Source: Atrichornis clamosus (lineage: Eukaryota; Chordata; Aves; Passeriformes; Menuridae). From it: DNA of 64,000 bases. Shown one piece after another: positions 13,884-23,445 of this stretch. The notes under the pieces were generated by a model. It saw only the letters and a program-made list of their open reading frames with translations, was not told where the DNA came from and searched no databases. The stretch covers positions 248,001 to 312,000 of the forward strand of contig WBMZ01003295.1 of NCBI GenBank assembly GCA_013400975.1, read 5' to 3'. Position 1 is the first letter of the stretch; the number at the start of each line of letters is the position of its first letter. The translations under genes and the position numbers were made by a program.

Positions 13884-14081
13884 ATGTGCGAGCAGGCAGC
13901 GCGGTACTGCCGGGCCGGGGTGCAGAAGCTGCTGCGGAAGCCGGCGCCGGCGCTGCGCGGGCTGGACGGGCTGCTGCGCTGGGCGGCCGGCAGGATGGGC
14001 GACAAGGGCCTCGCCGAGCGGGAGCTGCTCGCCCCGGGCGCCACCGCCGCCCAGAGGAAGGGCACCTCCGTCATCCTCGAT
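13884..14081 (+). CDS. NECAB2: NECAB2 exon 1 (coding part): N-terminal tail, 66 codons
   Basis: This exon encodes residues 1-66 of N-terminal EF-hand calcium-binding protein 2, a neuronal cytosolic protein reported to bind the adenosine A2A and mGluR5 receptors. The peptide opens MCEQAARYCRAG and continues with an Arg/Leu-rich stretch (LLRK, LDGLLRWAAGRMG). It ends in GTSVILD, just before the EF-hand module. As I recall it, human NECAB2 opens very similarly (MCERAARLCRAG, then a GLLRW motif), whereas NECAB1 and NECAB3 have unrelated tails; this decides the paralogue. The ATG has G at -3, and an in-frame stop lies 6 nt upstream. The exon ends in phase 0 at a good donor (GTGAGT, 14082-14087). 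It is very GC-rich, like the surrounding CpG island. Two cysteines (residues 2 and 9) near the N-terminus are notable, but their role is not known to me. Confidence 0.9.
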
Positions 14082-14194
14082 GTGAGTGCTTCCTGCACCC
14101 CGCGTCCCGCATCCCGGCTCCCGCCTCCCTCCCCTGCCCGCGCCCCGCACCGCCTCGGGAGCGGGGTTATTCCTCCTGTCCTGCGCTGCCGGGA

Positions 14195-15115
14195 CAGGTC
14201 GGGGACGGGCTGCACCCCGGGTCTTGCAATCCCCAACTGGGCGGGCGGGGGGGTCCCGCATCCTCTTGCCCGTGTCCCTCACCCGCTCAACCCCCTCGGG
14301 ATCGCCGTCGTTTCCCGGGTCCGGCATCTCCCGGACCAGCTGGGCGAGCTGCATCCCGACTTCTCTGCTTCCCCGGATCCTGCAAGCACAGACTGCGTGG
14401 GCACGGGGTGCACCCCGTATCCTGCACTCCCCGAGCGGCTTGGCACCAGGGTTATTCCTTGGATCCTGCATCTCCAGCCGACTGGGGATGGGATTCAGCC
14501 CAGGTCCTGCATCTCCCGGGCTGTTTGGGCGTAGGGGTGCCCAGATTCAGCAACCCCTTTCCAGATCCTGTGCCCCTCGGCTGCCTGGGCATGGGGTTGC
14601 AGCCCGGGTCTTGCATCCACTTGTCCGGATCCTGCACCTCGTAGATTGCCTGGACACTTAGGGTGCAGCCTGGGTCCCAGTCCCCCTGCCCTGCATTCCC
14701 TGGGACAGTTGGGAATAAGATGCACCTTGGTTCTGCATCTCTTTGACTGGCTGGGCATGGGGTGCAGTCTGGATCCTGAGTCCTGCACCTCCAAAGTGTT
14801 TGGGCATGAGTCCAGGTCCTGTTTGGGTTTTTTTTGTTGTGGGATTTTTGGTTTGGATTAGTTTGGTTTGGGGGGGGGGGGGGGTGTTTGTTCGTTTTTG
14901 TTTGTTTGTTTGGGGTTTTTTTTGAAATGGAGATGTAGCTTGTATCCTTCCTCTCTTTGCCAGAACCCTGAACTCTGGGTTGGCTGAGCATTGAGGTGCA
15001 CCTTGTTTCCTGCACCCTCTGACCGGGCTGAGCATGGGTGTGCACCCCAGGTTCTGCAGCCTTTTTCCCAAGTCCTGCATCCCCTCGACCAGCCGGGATG
15101 GGAATACACTGTAGG
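14195..15115. repeat. Degenerate minisatellite, roughly 43-bp units, GC-rich
   Basis: Starting about 110 bp after exon 1, a motif recurs about a dozen times: 'tcctgcatctcc', then a 'ctgggcatggggtgca' segment, then 'gcccgggt'. Examples start near 14375, 14418, 14460 and 14504 (spacing 42-44 bp), with more degenerate or longer units near 14560, 14610, 14690, 14735, 14990, 15030 and 15070. The copies differ by substitutions and length, so this is an old tandem array. It is interrupted at about 14820-14935 by a G/T-rich block. The array creates open frames of up to 320 codons (13682-14644 +; 13686-14471 -) rich in Gly, Cys, Pro and Ser; these are repeat artefacts. Confidence 0.85.
14821..14932. 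repeat. G/T-rich low-complexity block with a 15-G run
   Basis: A stretch made almost only of T and G (ttttttttgttg, gtttggtttgg, a run of 15 G at 14870-14884, then gtttgtttgtttgggg). The G run and neighbouring GG/GGGG groups can fold into a G-quadruplex on the + strand. Such homopolymers are often mis-sequenced, so the G count may be inexact. Confidence 0.9.
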
Positions 15116-15331
15116 TGCTTAATCCTGGTTTGGTGAGGCTGGTAGGGCTGTGCTTAGTGCCTCGACTGCTGTATTTATAGACTTTGTGATTACGGAGCTA
15201 ACGAGGCTATTTGCACTTAAATGAATTGGGAGAATGGGGTGGAATCAACCGGAGTGCAAATGGTGTAATTACAGTCTTTCTGCAGCATCCAGTAATGAAA
15301 CACATAGATCCTCCGCTTTGCTATCTCCTAG

Positions 15332-15333
<2 letters not shown>

Positions 15334-15362
<29 letters not shown>

Positions 15363-15382
15363 GAAAAAAAAAGAAAAAAAAG
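15334..15382. repeat. A-rich tract, (A8-9 G)n
   Basis: A run of about 19 A residues followed by three A8-9 blocks separated by single G residues at 15353, 15363 and 15373. It could be a decayed poly(A) tail, but no retrocopy is recognisable upstream, so I treat it as a simple repeat. Confidence 0.9.
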
Positions 15383-15799
15383 TAGTGAATGCAAAAATAA
15401 ACTACTGAGGCATTGGCTGTAGTAAAGGATAACTCATGCTCTCCTCCAGCCTGCTCAGAGATAGGATAGGCAGTAGTAGCTCTTCCAAGGAAGCCCTTGT
15501 AAATAATTTGCTGAACCCGTAGGCATTGGCATGGGCTGGAGAGTCCGCAGCTCCTTCCGTCTCTGAGCACCCTGGGCCGACAGGCATTTTGGTTCCCTGA
15601 GGAACCACTGTCTCTGGTAAGCTGCCAGAAGCGGCTCAGAGAGCAGAGCATCTGGTGCGTGATCCTGCCCCGTGGAACGGGCCGGCAGGTGGGCAGCTGC
15701 AGGACGTGGGAATGCAGCTTCCTGGGGAAACAGAAAGGACAAGTGCCACTAATACCCTTATGTCTTTTAGTGAACTTGTTTAGAGGGGAGTTTCTGGGG

Positions 15800-15854
15800 G
15801 TTTTTTCTGGTTTTGTTGGATTGTTTTGGTTTGGTTTTGGCTTGGTTTGTTTTT
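15800..15854. repeat. T/G-rich low-complexity stretch (TTTTGG-like)
   Basis: Irregular repetition of TTTTGG and TTTGG words on the + strand. It resembles the T/G block at 33041-33085 in intron 2. No function is evident. Confidence 0.8.
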
Positions 15855-17390
15855 AAATCTGTCCTGAAATTGCCAAAATTTTACAACAATTTGGAATCTG
15901 AGCTTCACAGCATAAATGCAATTGGGAAGCAACATTAAATTTACATAAGAGGTCTCTCGAGTTAAGACTGTTTTGCCACCAAAATGTTATCTTATCCATT
16001 CCATTTTACTATCTTTAAGTGAATTTCTTTTCCACTTTGAGATTTGAGCTTAGAAAATGGGCCATGAACTTTCAGAATGGGAAACACAGTACAGCATTGT
16101 ATTATTTCAGTGGAAAATACAATAGAGCTGGCTATGCAGCTCCTGATTGTTTTTCCCTTTCACAATGGAACTGGGAGCCCTTTCTCACCTGCTGAAAGTA
16201 GAAATGGATGCTGGAAATGTAAGACTTGAGGGCTTAGGGGTTTTTTTCCCCTCCTTTCTTAGAACTTGATTCTCTCCTTTTTCCTCCAGCCACAATAGCA
16301 ATGCCAATTGAAGCTGTGGCTTCACTGTAACAGGCTCTTCCAGTGCAGTGCCAGACCCCCCTTTCATACAAAGGGCTGAAACGTGGGAACATGCATTTAG
16401 CTTAATTTTCACACATTAGCATGAAAGTACCAGCATCCCACTGAATGCTCAGGGATGATAACCTGTTTCCCATTTAACTCCTTCCCGTTCTTGCTGACAG
16501 ATGTGCTGGGGAAGCAGCGAGTCCCAGCCATGCAGCAGTGTGGCTTCTCGGTGGGGGAGGATGAAGGAAAAGACCTGTAATAGATTTTATGTTTAGCTAA
16601 CACATTTTCATGAGCTGGTGTGCTGTGTAGGCAGTTCCTTGGGGCTGGAGGAGGAGGGTTAGGCTTGGGTTTGGTTATGAATTAGATAAAATGGCTCTGA
16701 CGCTAATAGTACCTTAGTCACTTTTTCTTCCTCTTCTGGTTTTCTTTTCATTCATCCATCCCCAGTGTTCTTGTTCCTCCTCCATGAGGGTGGCTGGTGT
16801 GTCAGAACAAAGTTCCCTGTGCTCTTTCCGCCCAAGAAACACAATTCTGCTGTTGTGGGGCAAAACTGAGGGATGAAGAAGAACATAACACAGCAAGGGG
16901 GTTACATGTCTTCTGCCATCAACCTGGCTACTAATTTATTTTTTTTCAATCGCAACTTTGGGTAAAGGATTAAAAAAGGTTGCATAATGTTTACTAGTTC
17001 CGCTCCAAGCTATAGATTTCCAAGTGTAAAAAGTAGCTGAAGTTGCAGATTAACTGAACTTTGGTAACAATCTAATGAAGAAGATACTTGAGTCCTAAGC
17101 ATTGCCAAAAATAGGCAGCAAATAAGGCCATGGAATGAGATGCTCTTCAGTGATGGTAGTAGAACGAGTGGAGATGATGTGTCGGTCTAGGAACCAGGAA
17201 AATATCACTTTGAATGTAATGGTCAGCTCTTACGAGGTGTTGGGATTGAGCAAGGAGTCTGTACCCCTCCTGTGCTCGCCCTCAGCTGCCATCTCTGGGT
17301 CTGCTCTAACTGCAGGAGCCCAGCGCTCAGGGCTGGCAGCCTGTGCAATCTGCTGCAGACATTACCACTCACACCACAAGCAGTGGATGG

Positions 17391-17408
17391 GCACTAGATA
17401 TCTAGTGC
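17391..17408. repeat. Perfect 18-bp palindrome
   Basis: GCACTAGATATCTAGTGC equals its own reverse complement with no spacer. A perfect 9-bp-arm palindrome can occur by chance in a 64-kb sequence, so this may be meaningless. It could also be a dimer binding site in intron 1. Confidence 0.85.
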
Positions 17409-20400
17409 TTTCTGCACCCACGAGGACAAACCCCCTTTATTAAAAACTGTCACGGTGCTGCTCAAATCCACACGTGGAGATGGTGGCATTTCCAGTCAAG
17501 AACACACCCTCAAATGTCACAACGCTTATGAAAAGGAGAATATGTTATGTGGGTGTGTATTCTATGTGGGTAAGCCAACGTGAGGTCACATTAGCTGAGC
17601 GTGAATGAGTGCACGTGCCATTGAGAGCTGAGGTGGATGGCTCTCAAGGCGTAGGAAATGTCTAGACAAGTATTGCTCTATCTGGGAGTGCTTCAGTGCC
17701 GGCTGGCCAACTGTCCTTGCTCATCTCTTCCTGCCTCCCAGTCACTGCCAAAAGCCTGTGTTGACAGCAGAAATGTGAACTGGTTGATAGCATGTGAGGC
17801 CTGGTCAGTCACAGCAGCTGCAGGTGAAGATGCTCCCTCTGGTTTACAGCTCATCTCCTACGTGGCATCTAAAATAAGGATCAGCCCCGGATAAGGGTGA
17901 CATCCCCATGGCAGGACTGTGAGCTCCAAGCAGGACTGGCCTCCCTGCCTCCTCTCTGGCTTTGCCGGTGGGGACTAAATGCATTGCTTCTCAACTTTAT
18001 TTCAAATGCTCCTGAAGAATATGGTGCTATTCATTTCAGGTCAGATGAAGCTTTCTGTTTTATCTACGCTGTCTTTTGCTGAAAACTAATTTTGACCTTC
18101 ATCTGAATTTTTTCTTCTTTGACAGGATCAGAAAGATAATTTCAAATCCATCTCTCCTTCTTATGGCTCCTCTTGTGCCCTCTCTTACGTGGTTAAATCT
18201 GGTTTGCACTTCTTCATTCCCATGGGATTGAGCAAGGTGACTGGATAGACGATACAGAGAATTTGGTTTGTGCCAAGGGTGCCTTTCCAAATGTAGATCC
18301 AGAACTGTCAGTTTTCCAACTGTTTTGTCAATTACGATTTCCAGTGCAGCCTTTATTAGCAAGCAATTGTAGCCACAGGAATCCCAGAAATTCCTTCTCA
18401 ATCCTCTTCTGCATTGACTTTCTCCTTCTGCTTTTATTTTGTTGGTGTTTTTTTTAAGGTTGGTTCATTCCCCTTCTTGTGTCCTTGTTTACCTTCTCAC
18501 GTTGAGTGAACTGGGAGGGTTATTTTCCTCCTCCTTAATCCTTCCTTTGTGAAATCCATGGTTTGATATCATTCCCTTGAGCTGTGCCTGCAGGCACAGC
18601 TGGAGAGGAGGGCCAGGGCAGGCCAGGCTCTCTTCGTTCAGGAATTGCTCACTGCAAGGTACATGATCACACAGGAGAGTCCATCCTTTCTCCTCTGATC
18701 TTTAGGGCTGTGGAACTGGGTGCTTGAAATGAAGCTGAATGGAAAAGTAACTTCTAGTGCTGAACATCAGCAGGTCAGAACATCAAATGCAACTCTTACC
18801 TGTCTCAAGCAACTTTTATTTAGGACAGCTAGGTAAAGTCTAAAGAGAAGGTAAGAGTGAAAGCAGAGGCTGAGACATGGTGTCAGCTGCTCTTCCCTTG
18901 GGGAGGAAGGGAAAAAGAAAAAAGATATGCTTTGAAGTGGGAAAATGCCCAGAGACCTGGAGCTCTGTAGCAGCCTTGTTTTGTGGGGAACCACTCCAGA
19001 TGGAACAGTATTTCCACACCTATGCCATATTCCTTACTGAAACACCAAAATAAAACCTTTCTCCTTGTATGGCGAACACTCATTGGCCTGAGGATGTCTA
19101 AAGATGTAGTCCAAAGTGACAAAACTTCAGGTCATTATTTCCTCACATTATTGACAGAAAGAGCAATACAGAGAGGCTGTAGGAGAGGAAATTCCTACTG
19201 GTACCTCAAGCTAGAGAACTAAAGGCCATACCTGATACTAAAACTTGTCTCAACTCCAGAGGAGGTGTCAAGACTTGTAGGGAGAGGAACAGAAAGAAAA
19301 ACAGGAATGCAGGAATATAATAAAAGGATTAATATTTTTTTAGGTATATGTGGGTCTCTGGATGCCTTCTCATCCATAGGCTTTCCTCATGCATGAGACA
19401 TGATGTTTGTCATCGATTCTGCACCAAGATTATGGTGGAAAACAAAATTTCAGCTCAGCTGCATTATGTTTAAATCAACATCATATTAACCTGCTGAAGG
19501 GATAATAAACTCTACAAACCCTGTAATAATTCTTGGCCTTCTTAGGGGAGTGCTTGTGTGAATTTAATAAAACTGGGGAGAAAACCTTCATTAAGCAGCC
19601 TCCAGTGTTGCATGTTCTCATCCAGGAGCTTTGAGAAGGCAGAACTGAATGTTTGAATTTGAAGCCATCACTTTTTCCAAGTTTATTATTACCACCAGGG
19701 TTTTGAATTGCTTATTTCTGACAGTCAAATATCTGTAGTAGCCATTTGAGAGTACAGCAAAAACGAGTATTTAAAGACAATCTATTGGAAATCTTGACAG
19801 AAGTTCCTTGCTCTAGAGAAAATAGTGTTTATATTCATCTAAACCTCTGGTGAATGGGTTAAGTGTGCCACAGACAGCAAACTGCATGCACTGCCTGTGT
19901 AAGTCCTGTAAAATGGGTTAATGCCCCTATTGGGGACATCCTGTGGGCTCACTCTGCGACTTAGCCTGTGCTTCAGGAGACTTGCTTAATGGCTTCTAAG
20001 CCCAGCTGATGGGGGAGATGGTTGCTGTGGTACTTGAACTGGATAATTTCTCATTTACCATCTGAAATTCGTGCATTGCCCTGATGGCTGGAGAACTGGG
20101 GGTGATGGAGTGGAAAGAGCATCCCTGGTCAGGCTGTGCAGTGCTGCTGCTCCTGCTCCGTGAAGCCCTCGCCCACTGGGGACACTCCCGGGCCGGGGTG
20201 GAGGCACGGGAAGCCAATTGCTGCTGAGGGCCTGGCAGGACAGGGCATTTCTTCATCAATATTTCATTACCTCCTCTCTTGCTGACCTCCAGGACTGCTG
20301 CCTTGACTAAGTCTAAGTGATTTTGCTGCTGAGTGAGAATATCGGCGATGGAGTGGCTGAGAGCCTGCAGAGAGCGACCGCAGGGTGCACGGGCTTTGCA

Positions 20401-22454
20401 GCCTCTGTGTTGGAGGTGACGCAGCACTCTTCATTGTATTCCCCTCTTCTGGAGTGGCTGGAGCTTTCGCTTCCCTCAGCTCCCTGGGAGCTGCCCTTGG
20501 GAGTTTGCTCCCGGGTCCATAGGGCAGGTGTGAGGGGCTGTGGTTTCCCTTCCGTCACCGGATCTTACACCTTTCCCTTACGGAAAGCCATCTCCTTCCC
20601 GCAGTGGAACAACTAATCCAAGACCTGAATGGAGGTTGTCTTTGGGCTGTGTGGGGGAGGGCACTTTTCTTTGCTGAGCTAGAACATAAATCCTGTGTCT
20701 TCACAGCAGCAGCATTTTTGGCAGCACTGCCAAGCTATCACAGACTATATTACATCTTTATCAGCCTCCCGATGCTCATTCCAGCGTTCATACCTTGATG
20801 CAGTGCCTGCCTGTGCTGACAGATGACTTTGTCTTAAATTGTTTTCCCTCCAGGTGTCCCAGTTTAATCCTTTTTTTTTTTAATGTGTGCAAATTTTAGG
20901 TGATCCAATTAAGTTGAAAGAATAAATCCTGCTCGTTAGCAATAACAAAACCAAGCAGCTTGGTCCTGCAGAATAAACTTTGTTAAGTAATACAGACGAT
21001 GTGATCTTTCAACATGTTCATTTACAAATAGTCATACTTTAGGGAGTATCTGGGGGAGTTAAAGCCCTAAACTGTTCACTTAGTGAAGCTGGATATAAAT
21101 ACTTCAATTTCTAAACATTGCTTCCATTTCTTAATTTATTTTTTTTCCTGTTGCTCTAAGCATTCCTTGCAAGGTTAACAGCTCCGTGGAGCAGAGCACT
21201 GCAGGTTGAGCCTTTCTCCCACTTTAATCTATATTTTACCTGTTGGTTTTGCCTTCCCATTCTCCCTTTGCCAGCTGCACTTAACAGGATCTCCCATGGG
21301 ACCTTAAAATGGGCATTGTTGCTTCTGTGTTAGACTGGCTGTAATGCCTTGATTTCAAAGCAGTGGGAAGAGCAACAGAAGGATGTGTTGATGAAACAAA
21401 AAGTCCAGAAATAATCAGCATCCAGGAAGAGAAGTACCTCATCTGGAGGTGTTCATGGACAGTGAGGAGTTGGGGTGTCCCAGCCATGAAAAGAGGAATA
21501 TTCCATACAGTGGGCAGGGCATTCTGAGCACAGCTGAGGAGTGTGTGCTAAAGCCACACAGCTTGCTGGGATCCTGCTGGGATTTATTCCTTCTTCCCAT
21601 AGACAAGCCACGACTGCTGACCCACATTTAACTTCAATGAAGTCCCTAAGTATGGAGACAGGTAGGATTTTCCCCAAAAAACCTTCAAATTGTTCTAAAA
21701 AAATGAAGGTCAGTACAGGAGGAGTTTTGAAGTGGTCACCAGCTGTAATCTTTGCAGGGAGTTTCCATGACTCCCACCACTTGGGTTTGGCTCAACAGAG
21801 GGGTTTTGCCTCTGCTGAAGTATACCAGAAAGTCCAGCTTTGACTTTGCCCTAGGCTGCATAGCCTCACAAGAACTTCGGACAAAAGAATGATTAATGTT
21901 CCTTAATTAAGCCATATTGAGTGAAATAGCATATTCTGCAATTCAATTTGTCTCTTGGGTTTCTTGTTTTGTGCAGCAGTTTCTCTTCTGATTTTTTTCT
22001 TTTTTTTAAATGGTTTTGTGACCCAGAAAATATGAGATTCCATTTTACGGCTGACTCTGATCTGTCTTGCTAGTACTTTTATTCTCTCCTCAGGGAAATT
22101 TCTTTGTACAACTAAAATCTCTGCTCTTGCTCAAATTAATAGGGTCAGGCCTGAAGAGATGATGAGAATATTTTACCTTTTCTGCCCAGTTTATGAGCAT
22201 GTTAATGTTTTGGTAATTTATGGCCAACCTGTGCTAGCAGCCATTTTTGGCAGGAACCTGTTAAGTTTTCAACCTTTGCACAAGCCTTTTGCTATGACTT
22301 GCACGGTGTTGATAAGGAGGGTAGAACAGAACAGCACAGCCTGGGAGAAGCAGGTGAAGGATGTAACTTAGGCACCCAGAAGTCATGCAGGATGCAGGAT
22401 GCCAGCTCAGCTCTGCAAGGCTGAGAAAGCAGAAGTTATGCTAAACAACGACAC

Positions 22455-22780
22455 TGTGCTTACTCAAAAGTGGGGGTCGAGGAACAGGCACCTAAAAAAG
22501 GACACCAGACATTGAAAACCACCAAAGAAAACCCCGAAGAGCCATATAAGGACTTCTGATAAGGGGTGTGACTATGTAAAATAAAGTAATACCTGTACAT
22601 CAATAAGCAGGGATACCTAATGAATATGTGATCAGTGTGTATGAAAAAAACTCTGCTTACCCAATGCTCAGGGCACTCGATTGGAGGAAGGAACCTCTGA
22701 GTGACCAGCACTGTAATAAAGAATTCCTGATTTCTAATATTCGAAATTGTGTTAGAAGGTTTCTATCTGGACAATTTCAA
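22455..22780 (+). mobile_element. Probable solo LTR of an endogenous retrovirus (decayed)
   Basis: The segment looks like an avian retroviral long terminal repeat. It has an A-rich U3-like part with 'aaaaggacaccagacattg' and 'aaccccgaagagcc', then 'gggcactcgattggagg', then 'ctgtaataaagaattcctgatttctaa', which places a poly(A) signal (AATAAA, 22715-22720) shortly before a U5-like end. No gag, pol or env remnant lies nearby, so it would be a solo LTR. The boundaries are approximate and I could not fix the TG...CA ends or a target-site duplication. A unique sequence with a chance poly(A) signal is the alternative. Confidence 0.5.
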
Positions 22781-23420
22781 GATTCCTCAGATGAGACTAG
22801 TGAGAAAAATAGCAGTTTTTTCTGCTCTCTTTCTCTGGCAAGTTCTACAGTACTACACATTAGTGCAATTATTTTTCTTCTGAAATGGCTATCTGATTCC
22901 TCTCTGTGGGCTGTTCCTCCACACTGTAGTTTTAAGTCTAAATAAAATCTCCTTCCCACGCAGGAACCTTGCTTTAAAAAAAAATGTTGTAAATAATATT
23001 TTTTTCAGAAGTGCAGAACTGTGAAACTTGGTTTAAGATATATTATTGACACTACAGAAATTGTCTGGACTGGCTGCATGGCTGTTGTAATTTTTTTTAG
23101 TGTGTATTTTTCTGGTGTTGGCTCCACGATTTCAGCTTTCTTCTGTGAGGGAAGTGCTGGAACTGCTGAAAGCATTTCCACCAGTTATTCCAGGGGCAGC
23201 CTGTACCCTGGCAGTGGTTGTCCGTCATGTTGGCCTGGGGGAGATGAGCTGAGTCTTGGGAAGGGTGAGCTCAGTAAAGCACCTGAATTGGGTCTTGGCG
23301 GGGCTGGAGCACATGGACCTGCCCCGTGCATGGGGCTGAACGTGGCCCTGGCACAAAGGGCTTCACCCCCTCATGTTGGACAACAGAGTAAACATGTTTC
23401 TCTCTCTCTTTCACTTCTAG

Positions 23421-23445
23421 ATTTTCAGAAGAGCTGACAAAAATG
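23421..23445 (+). CDS. NECAB2: NECAB2 exon 2: 25-nt microexon, start of EF-hand 1
   Basis: Translated in phase 0 after exon 1, these 25 bases read IFRRADKN plus one base (G) of the next codon. IFRRADKND is the conserved entry to the first EF-hand in the NECAB family: the entering helix and loop positions 1 (Asp) and 3 (Asn). The flanks are textbook: acceptor ...tcacttctag and donor gtaagt (23446-23451). The exon was found by this motif, since it is far too short to show up as an open frame. It ends in phase 1, which matches the two bases that open exon 3. Confidence 0.93.

Larger units (their letters stand above)
13730..14460 (+). promoter_or_regulatory. NECAB2: CpG island spanning the NECAB2 promoter and exon 1
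   Basis: This block is strikingly richer in G, C and CpG than the flanking DNA. It contains runs such as cccgccgagcgg, cccggcggcggg and gggcggccgg, and it covers the first coding exon. CpG-island promoters are the rule for brain-expressed vertebrate genes of this kind. I see no convincing TATA box at a sensible distance: a 'tataat' string near 13661 lies about 220 bp upstream of the ATG, outside the island, and is probably fortuitous. The transcription start is inferred to lie within about 13.7-13.87 kb; its exact position cannot be read from the sequence. Confidence 0.7.
14082..23420 (+). other. NECAB2: NECAB2 intron 1 (9.3 kb)
   Basis: Bounded by donor GTGAGT and by an acceptor with a clear polypyrimidine tract (ctctctctctttcacttctag), joining phase 0 ends. 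It contains the minisatellite, a G/T low-complexity block, an A-rich tract, a perfect 18-bp palindrome and a probable LTR, listed separately. No other coding exon is recognised; long open frames just after exon 1 come from the minisatellite. Confidence 0.85.

Noticed and set aside
13686..14471. 261-codon antisense open frame over the NECAB2 promoter
   Set aside because: It reflects low stop-codon frequency in GC-rich tandem repeats. The Pro/Ser/Gly/Arg composition lacks any domain.
13682..14644. 320-codon open frame on the + strand across exon 1, in a different frame from NECAB2
   Set aside because: Its composition is driven by the GC-rich CpG island and the minisatellite. The exon 1 reading frame, donor site and family match support NECAB2 instead, and no known domain appears in this frame.
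15334..15382. Poly(A) tail of a processed pseudogene
   Set aside because: No coding-like or transcript-like sequence precedes it on either strand; an A-rich simple repeat is the plainer reading.
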